Shown piece by piece: positions 1 to 8,238 of a stretch of DNA of 64,000 nucleotides. Source of the stretch: Negativicutes bacterium. Lineage in GTDB: Bacteria > Bacillota > Negativicutes > Anaeromusales > Anaeromusaceae. Each line of letters starts with the position of its first letter. Positions within the stretch are counted from its first letter, which is position 1. The DNA is taken from assembly GCA_009929485.1 (NCBI GenBank), contig SAAJ01000015.1, forward strand, positions 1-64,000, written 5' to 3'. A program made the position numbers and the translations under genes. The notes beneath the pieces were generated by a model. That model saw only the letters and a list, made by a program, of their open reading frames with translations, searched no databases and was not told where the DNA came from.

Positions 1-15
1 GTGTTTTTCTATATT

Positions 16-333
16 TCAAGGCCTATATTGAAAATAAGATGACCTTAGAAGCAGCAAGGATTCAAAGCTGTTTTTGAGGTGCGAAAGTTGAGTTAGTAAT
101 TTCACGAGATTATCAGATTTACTCTGACTTGTGTCTTTGACCTCTTTCCCATGAGGAACTTTTGATTTTATGGCAGTAATCTGGTCAAGATATGGAGTTG
201 CCACAATATAACGCTTGTGCTCATATTCATCAGTAAAGCCGTTGCGCTCGTTTTCCTCATGGCTCTTGTTTAGTCTCTGGATAATATAACTGGTTTTACC
301 GCTACCCATAATTGAATCAATGACGTGTATCAT
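16..333 (-). CDS. truncated P-loop ATPase/helicase-like protein of the integrated element
   Basis: The 105-residue product begins with a Walker A motif (GSGKT, residues 10-14), the usual start of DEAD-like ATPases found on plasmids and prophages. Those are normally several hundred residues long, whereas this frame stops after about 85 plausible residues and a low-complexity tail, so it is probably truncated by a frameshift. The start is well supported: GGAGG lies 6-7 bases before the ATG. It is the last gene seen of a minus-strand cluster downstream of the integrase. The exact function is not recognisable. Confidence 0.5.
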   Translation of the reverse strand: MIHVIDSIMGSGKTSYIIQRLNKSHEENERNGFTDEYEHKRYIVATPYLDQITAIKSKVPHGKEVKDTSQSKSDNLVKLLTQLSHLKNSFESLLLLRSSYFQYRP

Positions 334-378
334 TTGGCACCTCCACCCCTTCCATACTTATTTTACCATAAAATCAAA

Positions 379-398
379 GGGACACCCGAAGGCATCCC
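379..398 (-). terminator. hairpin between small element genes
   Basis: An eight-pair stem with a TTCG loop (two wobble pairs) is followed on the minus strand by TTTGATTTTAT. It lies just after the 82-residue gene and before the P-loop gene, so it may end or attenuate the small-gene operon. Confidence 0.45.
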
Positions 399-410
399 TC
401 TGAACCACCA

Positions 411-659
411 TTATCCTGCAATAACTTGAGATTCTTCACCGTTCACAAAGCCAGCATAAAACATATCCCTAGACTCTATGTACCTCAAGTCCCCTTGTTC
501 ATCCTCTAGTGCTTCCAGTAGATACCGTTGTTCTTCGCTTAGGCTGTCCTTCAGGGCCTTTCGTTTCTCCATGACCGCTACTTGTTGAATCTGATACTCT
601 TCTGATGCACCACGATTGATCTCCTCACAAAACCCCAGTTCAATTTTTTCGTTTGTCAT
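411..659 (-). CDS. hypothetical acidic protein (82 aa), DUF6809-like
   Basis: A charged helical protein with a central stretch typical of small mobile-element proteins (SLSEEQRYLLEALEDEQ) and a C-terminal segment ending FYAGFVNG. It resembles small DUF6809-type proteins near Firmicute integrases, but that is only a resemblance. A GGGGG ribosome site lies about 8 bases before the ATG. It is the fourth gene of the element operon and lies 21 bases after a 32-residue frame. Confidence 0.5.
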   Translation of the reverse strand: MTNEKIELGFCEEINRGASEEYQIQQVAVMEKRKALKDSLSEEQRYLLEALEDEQGDLRYIESRDMFYAGFVNGEESQVIAG

Positions 660-680
660 GCTAATGTCCCCCTTTTATTT

Positions 681-779
681 TTATTGGGCGGGATCATGGT
701 TATCTTGGAACCCTTGGATGGAGTCCGTACTACTGACTCCTTTCATTTGTTTCGCCACAGTCCCGCCCGGTGAAACCAT
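681..779 (-). CDS. very small protein (32 aa), TAATG-coupled
   Basis: The frame starts at an ATG that overlaps the stop of the upstream 47-residue gene (TAATG), a typical translational-coupling junction. The product is polar, rich in Gly, Ser and Gln, with no recognisable domain. It ends 21 bases before the start of the 82-residue gene. The case rests on the junction and the consistent gene order rather than on homology. Confidence 0.3.
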   Translation of the reverse strand: MVSPGGTVAKQMKGVSSTDSIQGFQDNHDPAQ

Positions 780-922
780 TAGAAATGCTTACGCAACCAC
801 AGGACAAGAAATACTTGCAACAACACAAATAATACTGCTGACCTAATAACTGCATGAGTTGTAGTCCTGCCGATCATCTTTTGCCACATCGCAAATACCA
901 AACAGAAGATTGCTGTTTCCAT
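779..922 (-). CDS. small single-pass membrane protein (47 aa), TAATG-coupled
   Basis: The ATG overlaps the stop of the 62-residue gene by one base (TAATG). The product has a hydrophobic N-terminus, a short basic polar middle (residues about 15-28) and a strongly hydrophobic segment (about 29-43) ending in WLRKHF, as in small holin-like or membrane-anchor proteins of mobile elements. No family is recognised. Confidence 0.4.
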   Translation of the reverse strand: METAIFCLVFAMWQKMIGRTTTHAVIRSAVLFVLLQVFLVLWLRKHF

Positions 923-1110
923 TAGTTCACCACAGCCTTTCTCTGGAACAATTGAATCATGGTGTTCACAGAAGCATGTTCAGTTCCAGCGAGCCACAAG
1001 AGAAACTTTTGTTCACGTTCATTCACTGGTTTGATGACAGTCTCCAGACGATTATAGTTTTCCTTTTGATACTCTCTGGCATCATTCCACAAGCGTTCAA
1101 ATGTGTCCAT
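922..1110 (-). CDS. hypothetical protein (62 aa) of the integrated element
   Basis: A small charged protein, mostly helical (starts MDTFERLWNDAREYQ). AAAGGAGG lies about 12 bases before the ATG. It is the first of the minus-strand small genes after the integrase and its stop is shared with the start of the next gene, so it heads a coupled cassette. No domain is recognised. Confidence 0.45.
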   Translation of the reverse strand: MDTFERLWNDAREYQKENYNRLETVIKPVNEREQKFLLWLAGTEHASVNTMIQLFQRKAVVN

Positions 1111-1182
1111 AGTGTTCTGTTGCCTCCTTTGTGAGTAAACCCATGTACCGCCATAATTCGTTTGTTACAGGGCATTTGTGGG

Positions 1183-2094
1183 CTAATAGAGCCAATCTTT
1201 GTTGTCTAGTGGGTTAAACTTCGCCATTTGAGTTTTGAGTTCGTTCTGGTTCAATGCAATGTAGCCTCTTGTTGTCTCAATGTTCGAATGTCCAAGTATT
1301 GTTTGGAGACTAAAAACATCGCCGCCATTCAACAGATAATTCTTGGCAAACGTATGCCTCCATGTGTGTGCTGAAATCTTTTCCCCTGTCATTCCTAGTT
1401 CTTTCTTGACCTTCTGAAACAAAACTCCTAAACCGCTTGAAGTTATTTGTTCTTTGGTCTTGCTAGGGAATAACCAAAGGCACTTGTCATCATCTACATA
1501 TTCTTCACGCATCTTTAGATATTGAATTAAGGAGCGTCTTAATGTTTTTCCAATTGGTATATAGCGTTCCTTTTGCCCTTTTCCGTTTCGGATTCTGATT
1601 AAATCGTTAATGATGTTCAAGTCTGCCAGTGTTAAACTTGCAAGTTCCATTTTGCGAATCCCTGTACTAAAGAACATGCACATAATCACATAATTTCGCA
1701 TCCCGAAAAACTCCAGCTTATTAAAGGCATTGAGTAGTTTATTGATTTCTTCAATCGTGAAAGTCCGCATAGCTTTCTTTTCAATTTTAGGAGGCTTAAT
1801 GTTCTTCATAGGATTATTGGGAATATAGTCATCACGATAAAGAAACAGAAAAAATGTCCTCAACACTCTGAAATAGCGATGAACAGTAATTCCTTTGAGT
1901 CCTTTGGCCTTGAAGGTTCCTAAAAACTCACGAATCAAATCACTTTTCACTTCAGCAATGTCATAGATATTTCGCTCCACAATATAAACCAAAAATTTCT
2001 TCAACACTTCATCATAAGTTTCTATGGTTCTCCCTGTGACATTCTCAGCTTTCTTTGCTGTGAAAAAAATTCTCTTGGCTTGTCCAATTTCCAC
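1183..2094 (-). CDS. tyrosine recombinase / phage-type integrase
   Basis: A 303-residue site-specific recombinase of the XerC/D-phage integrase family. The N-terminal SAM-like core-binding domain spans about residues 1-95 and the catalytic domain about 110-295. The catalytic set is visible: Arg147 (in GIRKMEL), His243 and Arg246 (HTWRH), His269 (LGHS) and nucleophile Tyr278. The start is GTG, set by AGGAGG nine bases upstream. Its 5' end faces tRNA-Arg about 240 bases away, the usual arrangement for elements inserted at a tRNA 3' end. The coding sequence is visibly more AT-rich than the genes at 2466 onward, which fits acquisition by transfer. Confidence 0.93.
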   Translation of the reverse strand: MEIGQAKRIFFTAKKAENVTGRTIETYDEVLKKFLVYIVERNIYDIAEVKSDLIREFLGTFKAKGLKGITVHRYFRVLRTFFLFLYRDDYIPNNPMKNIKPPKIEKKAMRTFTIEEINKLLNAFNKLEFFGMRNYVIMCMFFSTGIRKMELASLTLADLNIINDLIRIRNGKGQKERYIPIGKTLRRSLIQYLKMREEYVDDDKCLWLFPSKTKEQITSSGLGVLFQKVKKELGMTGEKISAHTWRHTFAKNYLLNGGDVFSLQTILGHSNIETTRGYIALNQNELKTQMAKFNPLDNKDWLY

Positions 2095-2132
2095 AAAAAA
2101 TCACCTCCTGACCTATTTTTCTCAAAGACAGG

Positions 2133-2161
2133 AGTATAAGACTTTTGAAAATCAACTACAA
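2133..2161 (-). promoter_or_regulatory. candidate integrase promoter
   Basis: TATACT (-10) and TTGTAG (-35) are separated by 17 bases, about 40 bases upstream of the integrase start. The -35 match is weak. Confidence 0.35.
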
Positions 2162-2222
2162 ATAATAGTAATTAATAAACAATGACGAACGCGCAATCAC
2201 CAAGGACTATACTCTAGGTAAC

Positions 2223-2268
2223 AAAAAAAAGACCAATATCCATAGAATTAACTATAGACATTGGTCTT
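2223..2268 (-). terminator. strong terminator between tRNA-Arg and the integrase
   Basis: A stem of about 19 pairs (two G-T mismatches at DNA level, tolerable as G-U in RNA) is followed on the minus strand by eight T. It should stop tRNA transcription from entering the integrase gene. Confidence 0.8.
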
Positions 2269-2330
2269 CTACAAACGCTTAAAACCCCTTGATTTCATTA
2301 GCGAAATCTCTAGAAGGCTTGATTTTACTA

Positions 2331-2405
2331 TGGTGCGCCCGGCAGGAATCGAACCTGCGCTCCCGGCTCCGGAGGCCGATGCTCTATCCCCTGAGCTACG
2401 GGCGC
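2331..2405 (-). tRNA. tRNA-Arg (anticodon CCG), probable attachment site
   Basis: A full cloverleaf can be folded: acceptor GCGCCCG/CGGGCGC, a D arm, a five-pair anticodon stem with loop CTCCGGA (anticodon CCG), a T arm with GGTTCGATTCC, and an encoded CCA end at 2331-2333. The 3' end points at the integrase, so the 3' half of this gene is the likely att site of the element to its left (inference; the other att copy is outside the window). Confidence 0.95.
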
Positions 2406-2465
2406 GTATGCTTGAGTCACGAGAGGAATTATATCATACTCTGGTTATAATGTCCATCCTTTTCA

Positions 2466-3785
2466 CTATTCATTCGCATCTAGCCGCAGACCGCGCGTTT
2501 CTTCTCCCCAAAGCCAAATCACTGCCGCCGTGACAAGCATGACCAACGTAAACATGCCAAATACCTGCGCGATAGAGCCGCCTAACGATAAGCTCCAGCC
2601 TACTACAGACGGCGCTAAGATGCCTCCAACGCGGCCTACGGCAGCAGCCCAGCCGGAACCAAAAGCGCGCATCCGCGTCGGATACAGTTCCGGCGTATAC
2701 GTATAGACCACGCCCCAGGCTCCGAGGTTGAAGAAGGACATGAAACTCCCCCAGAAGAGCAGTTCGCTGCTGGAGCCGCCTTGTCCAAAAAAGTAAGCAC
2801 ATACCGCGCTCAAGGATAAGAAGGAAGCCAAGGTGCCCTTTCTACCCAACCGATCCACCAAGAAGGCGGCACAGAAGTAACCTGGCAGCTGCGCCAAGGT
2901 CATCAGCAGCACATATTCAAAGGTCTTCACCACCGTATGCCCCTGGCCTACCATTAGCGAAGGCAGCCAGGTAAAAATACCATAATACGAATATACGATG
3001 CCAAACCAGATCACCCAAAGCACAAGAGTCCGCTTCATAAATTGAGGCGTCCATAGCTCCCGAAAAGCAATACGAGTCATTGTTGCAGACTGTTGGGGCG
3101 CTACCGCTTCTTCGCAAACCGCAAGTCCGCTGCGCCGCTCCATATCGCTTACAATCGCGTGGGCTTCCGCCAAGCGTCCCTGTGCCGTCAAATAACGTAC
3201 TGATTCCGGTACCCAACGCCAGATCCAAAAAACGTACAGAGCCGGAACCGCTCCCAGCAAAAAGGCCACATGCCAGCCATAATAAGGGATTACCAAGTAT
3301 GCTACCAAGGCGGCAATCAGCCAGCCGCAGCCCCAAAAGCTTTCCAGCAGAACAATCATCTTGCCACGGTCTTTAGGAGGCGAAAATTCACTAACCAGCG
3401 TTACCGCCACAGGCAGCTGCCCGCCCAACCCAAAGCCCACTAAAAAGCGAAATACCAATAAAGATTCGTAATTCCAGGCAATACCGCACAAGCCGGTGGC
3501 GACACTATACAAAACAAGTGTTGCCGCGAAAAGCTTACGCCGCCCAAAACGATCCGCTGCTCCACCGGCTAAAACAGCTCCCAACGCCATACCAACTAAG
3601 CCCATGCTGCCGATATAGCCCATTTGCGCCGTTGACAGCCCCCACGCTTTGGCTAGGGCCGGCAGCACAAACGCAATCAACCCTGTATCCATAGCGTCAA
3701 ACATCCAGCCCAAGCCAGTTAAAGCCAGCAAGCGATAATGAAACGCCCCTGTAGGTATGCGCTCCATGCGACTAATTACATCCAT
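2466..3785 (-). CDS. niaP: niacin permease NiaP (MFS transporter)
   Basis: A 12-TM major facilitator protein of the NiaP/metabolite:H+ symporter group, predicted to import nicotinate or nicotinamide. The N-terminal family motif LGWMFDAMDTGLIAF and the loop motif DRFGRRKLF are visible. An upstream in-frame ATG at 3815 has no ribosome site, whereas AAGGTGG lies eight bases before the ATG at 3785, giving 439 residues. Assignment to niacin rather than another aromatic acid rests on the adjacent NiaR gene and on a candidate operator in the promoter. It has its own promoter after the niaR terminator. Confidence 0.8.
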   Translation of the reverse strand: MDVISRMERIPTGAFHYRLLALTGLGWMFDAMDTGLIAFVLPALAKAWGLSTAQMGYIGSMGLVGMALGAVLAGGAADRFGRRKLFAATLVLYSVATGLCGIAWNYESLLVFRFLVGFGLGGQLPVAVTLVSEFSPPKDRGKMIVLLESFWGCGWLIAALVAYLVIPYYGWHVAFLLGAVPALYVFWIWRWVPESVRYLTAQGRLAEAHAIVSDMERRSGLAVCEEAVAPQQSATMTRIAFRELWTPQFMKRTLVLWVIWFGIVYSYYGIFTWLPSLMVGQGHTVVKTFEYVLLMTLAQLPGYFCAAFLVDRLGRKGTLASFLSLSAVCAYFFGQGGSSSELLFWGSFMSFFNLGAWGVVYTYTPELYPTRMRAFGSGWAAAVGRVGGILAPSVVGWSLSLGGSIAQVFGMFTLVMLVTAAVIWLWGEETRGLRLDANE

Positions 3786-3865
3786 TTCTCCAACCACCTT
3801 CTTAGATATGTTCATTCATTTCATAGTATGTACCCTTACGCTTACACTATTCCCCTTCTAAGTCT

Positions 3866-3920
3866 TTACAGCTGTCTTGTCATTAATTGCTATTATAAAA
3901 GCTTGCTTTCCCAAAAGCAA
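3866..3920 (-). promoter_or_regulatory. niaP promoter with candidate NiaR operator
   Basis: A perfect -10 (TATAAT, 3892-3897) lies 17 bases from a weak -35 (TTGCTT, 3915-3920) that is inside the niaR terminator hairpin. Just downstream, 3866-3887 reads TTACAGCTGTCTTGTCATTA on the plus strand, which resembles the ACAGGTGTC-type NiaR half-sites as I remember them; the second half is poor. It would cover the transcription start. Confidence 0.4.
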
Positions 3921-3925
3921 GCTTT
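3893..3925 (-). terminator. niaR terminator
   Basis: A perfect 12-pair stem (AAAGCTTGCTTT and its complement) with a four-base loop, followed on the minus strand by TTTTATAAT. It lies 11 bases after the niaR stop. Confidence 0.75.
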
Positions 3926-3935
3926 CTCTGTACTT

Positions 3936-4451
3936 TTAGCGCACCAAAATTCCCATTTTGGCTAATTCGGCTTCTATTTCGTGCAAGGTTTCCTTGTCAG
4001 GCACTTCTATCGTGTGCAAATGCACGCCGCCAGTCAGTAACGATAATGGCTCCGCTTGCGCTTCGCCCAAGTTGTGCAAAAAACGTTCCACATCACGTCG
4101 TGAAGAAAGACGCAAAGCCCCTTTTAGTTCTCCATATAGAGGATGTTCCACCGCCACATCCAGTACGCAGCCGCCTCGGTCCACCACAGCAAAAAGTTCA
4201 GCTGCCAATTGCGCATTGTCGTGCCGACAAACCAGTGTAGCTTGAATGGTTTGCTTTACATTTTCCTTAGGTATCCAATATCCTTGCGGTGTCGCTACGA
4301 TTCGACCGCCTGCAGCGCGCAAGATGGCAATATCACCGACAATTACCTGCCGGCTTACGCCGAATTCCTGCGCCAACGCCGTACCTGTTACCGCTTCCGG
4401 GGACGCTTGCAATCGTTCCTGCAAGGCCGCCCTACGCTCTTTCGTTTCCAT
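3936..4451 (-). CDS. niaR: niacin-responsive repressor NiaR
   Basis: A 171-residue regulator with an N-terminal winged helix of the HTH_11 type (about residues 5-60, ALAQEFGVSRQVIVGDIAIL) and a C-terminal 3H domain, named for its three conserved histidines, here in VCRHD, EHPLYG and VHLHTIE. NiaR proteins bind nicotinic acid and repress NAD-precursor genes. AGGAGG precedes the ATG. It sits eight bases after the potassium channel gene, suggesting co-transcription, and is followed by niaP, its likely target. Confidence 0.92.
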   Translation of the reverse strand: METKERRAALQERLQASPEAVTGTALAQEFGVSRQVIVGDIAILRAAGGRIVATPQGYWIPKENVKQTIQATLVCRHDNAQLAAELFAVVDRGGCVLDVAVEHPLYGELKGALRLSSRRDVERFLHNLGEAQAEPLSLLTGGVHLHTIEVPDKETLHEIEAELAKMGILVR

Positions 4452-4459
4452 AGGTCCTC

Positions 4460-5458
4460 CTATTTTTCGCTGCTTTGCGCGAAATGCTGCAGCTCTCCTA
4501 AATACTCTGTCGGCCCTAGGACCAGCAGAACATCGCCCACTTGAATGCGCTCCTGCGCATGAGGATTGCTCATAAGCTCTTCCCCCCTGCGCAAGGCGAT
4601 AACAATCGAATGAAAACGTTCTTTAATCTGGCTTTCTGCAAAGCGCTTGCCCACAAAAGAAGAGGTTTCATTTATCGTTACTTCGGAAAAGTCCATAGGC
4701 AGCTCTTCGTTATGTAAGACATTTTCAACAAAATCAACAAACACCGGTCGCGTCATAGAAGCCACCATCTGGCGCGCGCCCATCACCGACGGCACAATAA
4801 CCTGGTTAGCCCCGGCGATGCGCAGTTTATTCTCCGCCTCCAGCCGCTCGGCTCTCGCTACAATATGTGCGGTAGGGTTTAAGCTTCTCGCAGTTAACGT
4901 CACATAAACATTATCAGCATCATCCGACAAGGCGGCAATGACTCCTTTGGCCTCAGCCACGCCCGCCTGCAGCAAAACGCTATCTAAAGTTGCGTCGCCA
5001 TGCAATACCAATATTTTTTCTTCACGCAGGGCTTGATAAACGATATCGTCTTTTTCGATAACCACAAAGGATTCCTTTTTTTCCAATAACGACTGCACCA
5101 CATTACTGCCGACTTTCCCTGCGCCGCACACAATAATATGATCTTGCATTTTGCTAATACTGCGCTCCATGCCCCGCCTCCCCAGCAAATCACGTATTTG
5201 GCCTTCTAATAGTAAAGATACAACCATAATCAATGTATAGTAGGTTACGGAAAAACCGGCAACGATAAAGAAGATAACAAAAATACGTCCTTCCGGGGTA
5301 ACCGGCGTGATATCGCCATATCCCACTGTCGCCAGCGTCACAATGGTCACATAAAGGGCATCCAAAAAAGAGAGCTCTTCAAAGATCATAAAGCCCCAAA
5401 TGCCAATAATCAAGATGATTAAAAAAGCGCCGATGGACTTTTTTAAGCGTTGCACCAT
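4460..5458 (-). CDS. two-TM potassium channel with RCK domain
   Basis: A 332-residue MthK-like channel. TM1 (about 10-27), a pore loop with selectivity filter TVGYGD (residues 44-49) and TM2 (about 58-82) are followed by an RCK N-terminal Rossmann domain (GAGKVG, 112-117; acidic strand end VVIEKDD) and a TrkA-C domain to the C-terminus. It should pass K+ across the inner membrane, gated by a cytosolic ligand bound to the RCK ring. GAGGTGG precedes the ATG. No separate antiporter or Trk partner is adjacent, and niaR follows directly. Confidence 0.92.
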   Translation of the reverse strand: MVQRLKKSIGAFLIILIIGIWGFMIFEELSFLDALYVTIVTLATVGYGDITPVTPEGRIFVIFFIVAGFSVTYYTLIMVVSLLLEGQIRDLLGRRGMERSISKMQDHIIVCGAGKVGSNVVQSLLEKKESFVVIEKDDIVYQALREEKILVLHGDATLDSVLLQAGVAEAKGVIAALSDDADNVYVTLTARSLNPTAHIVARAERLEAENKLRIAGANQVIVPSVMGARQMVASMTRPVFVDFVENVLHNEELPMDFSEVTINETSSFVGKRFAESQIKERFHSIVIALRRGEELMSNPHAQERIQVGDVLLVLGPTEYLGELQHFAQSSEK

Positions 5459-5564
5459 ATAACTTCCACCTCGTTTTTCTACATTCGGTATTATTTCGTC
5501 TTATTCCGTCCATTTCCTGCCAATTTATTCATCTTCACTGATTATGAGAAAAGTTTTAGTTATA

Positions 5565-5596
5565 CAAAAAAGCCACCGCATTGCGATGGCTTTTCT
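5565..5596 (-). terminator. terminator of the tRNA-Asn/tRNA-Glu transcript
   Basis: The stem AAAGCCATCGC/GCGGTGGCTTTT is followed on the minus strand by six T, immediately after tRNA-Glu. Confidence 0.8.
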
Positions 5597-5603
5597 TTAC
5601 AAA

Positions 5604-5678
5604 TGGTGACCCGTAAGGGAATCGAACCCTTGTTCCCGCCGTGAAAGGGCGGTGTCTTAACCGCTTGACCAACGGGCC
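5604..5678 (-). tRNA. tRNA-Glu (anticodon TTC)
   Basis: The acceptor GGCCCGT/ACGGGTC, anticodon loop CTTTCAC and T arm GGTTCGATTCC are all present, with an encoded CCA at 5604-5606. It closely matches the Bacillus-type tRNA-Glu sequence. Confidence 0.96.
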
Positions 5679-5682
5679 AAAA

Positions 5683-5758
5683 TGGCTCCTCGAGTAGGAC
5701 TCGAACCTACAACCCCGCGGTTAACAGCCGCGTGCTCTACCGATTGAGCTATCGAGGA
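5683..5758 (-). tRNA. tRNA-Asn (anticodon GTT)
   Basis: The acceptor TCCTCGA/TCGAGGA, anticodon stem GCGGC/CCGCG region with loop CTGTTAA, T arm GGTTCGAGTCC, discriminator G and encoded CCA. It lies four bases upstream of tRNA-Glu in the same transcript. Confidence 0.96.
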
Positions 5759-5850
5759 ATAGTGCCGAATCATCGGCGACGTTTGTTATTATATAGCAGG
5801 ATGAACCGCTTGGCAATAGGGAATTTATATTTTCTTTGTTGCTGTTTTAC

Positions 5851-6693
5851 TTATTTCGTCTTTGCGGTCAATAATTCTTGCACAAAATTCGGCAACGCAA
5901 AACAGCTGCGGTAAATCGATTCATTAAAATACTTTGTACTAAAAGGCAACGGACGCAAGTCTGCCTCCAAGGGATCCGTCTTTTTAGACCCCATAGTGAA
6001 GGAATGCATCCCCCCCGGATACAGAGGAATATAAGCCAGATACATTCTCGCCACAGGGAACAAATCATCCACATCCAACCACAGCCGCCGAATCAGCTCC
6101 TGGTGATAAAAAGGAGACTCCGTCTGTTGCACAAAAAGGCCGTCCGCTTTTAAAGCCCGGTATACGTCCCGATAAAACGCCTTAGTAAACAAACCCTCGC
6201 CAGGACCGATTGGGTCCGAGCAATCCACGATAATAACGTCGTACTCGTTTTCCGCTTGGCTCATATGCTGTATACCGTCGCCGATCTTCACTTCCAAGCG
6301 CGCTGAATCGGCAATAAGAGCTGCGCTGATTTCCGGTAAAAATTCTTTACAGACATCCACTACCATGCCGTCGATTTCTATCATTTCTACCTTTTCCACG
6401 CTTGGATGACGCAACACTTCTCGCGCCGTACCGCCGTCTCCGCCGCCAATAATCAAGATGCGTTTGGGGTTAGGATGTGTGCTCAACGAGACGTGAGCCA
6501 TCATCTCATGATAAATAAATTCATCAAACAAGCTGGTCTGAAATACGCCGTCCAAAACTAACATCCGTCCGAACGGTTCTGATTCCACCACGGCAATCTC
6601 TTGAAACGAAGAACGCCCAGAAAACAATGTTTCCTTTATGCGCACCGACATTCCCAGGTGCTGGGTTTGCCACTCTGTCATCCATAAATCCAT
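5851..6693 (-). CDS. speE: spermidine synthase (polyamine aminopropyltransferase)
   Basis: It transfers an aminopropyl group from decarboxylated S-adenosylmethionine to putrescine. The beta N-terminal domain is followed by a Rossmann-like methyltransferase-fold core with the family motif IGGGDGGTAREVLRH and the catalytic-site segment VDCSDPIGPGEGLF; YHEMMAHV is also typical. GGGAGGGG precedes two adjacent ATGs; the second (6693) has the better spacing and gives 280 residues, the normal family length. No speD or speA gene is in the window. Confidence 0.94.
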   Translation of the reverse strand: MDLWMTEWQTQHLGMSVRIKETLFSGRSSFQEIAVVESEPFGRMLVLDGVFQTSLFDEFIYHEMMAHVSLSTHPNPKRILIIGGGDGGTAREVLRHPSVEKVEMIEIDGMVVDVCKEFLPEISAALIADSARLEVKIGDGIQHMSQAENEYDVIIVDCSDPIGPGEGLFTKAFYRDVYRALKADGLFVQQTESPFYHQELIRRLWLDVDDLFPVARMYLAYIPLYPGGMHSFTMGSKKTDPLEADLRPLPFSTKYFNESIYRSCFALPNFVQELLTAKTK

Positions 6694-6822
6694 CATAATC
6701 CCCTCCCGCATCGATCATTTAAAATAGAATGCATATAAGTCAAGAGGGGCGCCGCGCACGGTCCCCTCTTGCTAATCGTTTCTATATATAATGATACCGC
6801 AATTTGCGGCGCCAGGCTAGCC

Positions 6823-8220
6823 CTAGAGAGCCTTTTTCCAGCGCGATAAAATCGTCCGCGCCACATAAACCCCGCTAGCGCTGGCTTGAGACAAGCCTCT
6901 AGTTACCCCTGCGCCATCTCCGATAGCAAACATGCCTGGTAACTTTGTTTCTAAAAGATTGCTTAGTTCCAGCCTAGAACTGTAAAATTTGACTTCTACG
7001 CCGTAGAGCAAAGTGTCATTGTTCGCCATGCCGGGGGCAACTTTGTCCAAGGCGTAAATCATTTCAATAATATTGTCCAAATGACGCTTAGGAAGTACTA
7101 GACTCAAATCGCCTGGAACTGCATCTAAGGTAGGCCGCGTAAAGCTTTGACCCAGACGGTGTTCATTCGTCCGTCTTCCTTTAATTAAATCTCCGAAGCG
7201 TTGTACCAGCACGCCGCCTCCCAACATATTGGAAAACGAGGCAATGCGTTTGCCATACTGGTGGGGCTCATTAAACGGTTCTGTAAAGCGGTTGCTTACA
7301 AGCAGCGCAAAATTGGTATTTTTACTATGCAGCGCTTCGTCGCGGTAGCTGTGGCCGTTCACGGTGATGATCCCATCCGTGTTTTCCGCTACCACATAGC
7401 CTTTGGGGTTCATGCAGAAGGTGCGTACCAAATCACCATATTGTTTCGTGCGATATACTAGCTTTGCTTCATATACTTCATCCGTAATCTGTTGGAATAC
7501 TTCTGCAGGAATCTCTACACGCACCCCTACGTCAACCTGATTGTTGAACACAGGCAAATTCAATACATTACATTGTTTTGAAAACCATTCAGCTCCCGCC
7601 CGTCCAGGCGCAGCGATTAAAGTATCGCAGCAAAGCTCTTCTATTTCGCCTTTCGCTTTGAGCACAAAGCCTTTATTTTCTCCTTGCGGCAAAATTTCTT
7701 CCACTTGCGTGCGAAAGAAAAAGGATACTTTGCCTTTGAGCTCTTCGTAAACATTTTTCAAAATCTGTAGATTGTTTTCGGTCCCCAAGTGCCGTACCGT
7801 GCCTTCGAGCAAATGCAGATCATACGCCAAAGCCCGCCGCTTTAAATGACTGTTCTGCGTAGTAAAGCACTCAGAAGGCGCTCCATAGGAGCAATTGACG
7901 GCATCAATATAGTAAATCAAGTCCATGACTTCTTCATCATCAAGATACTCATGCAGCCAACCGCCAAACTCGGTCGTCAAATTGTATTTACCGTCGGAAA
8001 AAGCTCCCGCGCCGCCAAAGCCGCGCATAATGCTGCAGGGTTTGCAATTGATACACTGCGAAACTTTTTTCTCGGCTATCGGACAGCGACGATTATAAAT
8101 GTCCTGTCCTGCTTCCACCAGCGCCACCTTCGGGCATGGATTTTTTAAAGTCAGCTCATACGCTGCAAAAATAGCAGCAGGACCACCACCGATAATAGCA
8201 ACATCAAATTGACTAGACAT
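6823..8220 (-). CDS. FAD-dependent dehydrogenase-like protein (COG2509 type)
   Basis: A 465-residue flavoprotein with an N-terminal dinucleotide-binding motif (AIIGGGPAAIFAAYEL) and a C-terminal FAD motif (GMFAIGDGAGVTRGLSQA). A cysteine group near the N-terminus (QCINCKPCSIMRGFGGAGAFSDGK) is typical of these uncharacterised dehydrogenases. The start is placed at the ATG at 8220, six bases after GGGAGG; the longer frame has no ribosome site. It is preceded by a strong promoter and a folded leader of about 100 bases. The substrate is unknown. Confidence 0.82.
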   Translation of the reverse strand: MSSQFDVAIIGGGPAAIFAAYELTLKNPCPKVALVEAGQDIYNRRCPIAEKKVSQCINCKPCSIMRGFGGAGAFSDGKYNLTTEFGGWLHEYLDDEEVMDLIYYIDAVNCSYGAPSECFTTQNSHLKRRALAYDLHLLEGTVRHLGTENNLQILKNVYEELKGKVSFFFRTQVEEILPQGENKGFVLKAKGEIEELCCDTLIAAPGRAGAEWFSKQCNVLNLPVFNNQVDVGVRVEIPAEVFQQITDEVYEAKLVYRTKQYGDLVRTFCMNPKGYVVAENTDGIITVNGHSYRDEALHSKNTNFALLVSNRFTEPFNEPHQYGKRIASFSNMLGGGVLVQRFGDLIKGRRTNEHRLGQSFTRPTLDAVPGDLSLVLPKRHLDNIIEMIYALDKVAPGMANNDTLLYGVEVKFYSSRLELSNLLETKLPGMFAIGDGAGVTRGLSQASASGVYVARTILSRWKKAL

Positions 8221-8238
8221 GGCAGCCTCCCTTCCTTT

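Noticed and set aside
616-846. A 76-codon open frame on the plus strand
   Set aside because: It lies over coupled minus-strand small genes and has no ribosome site.
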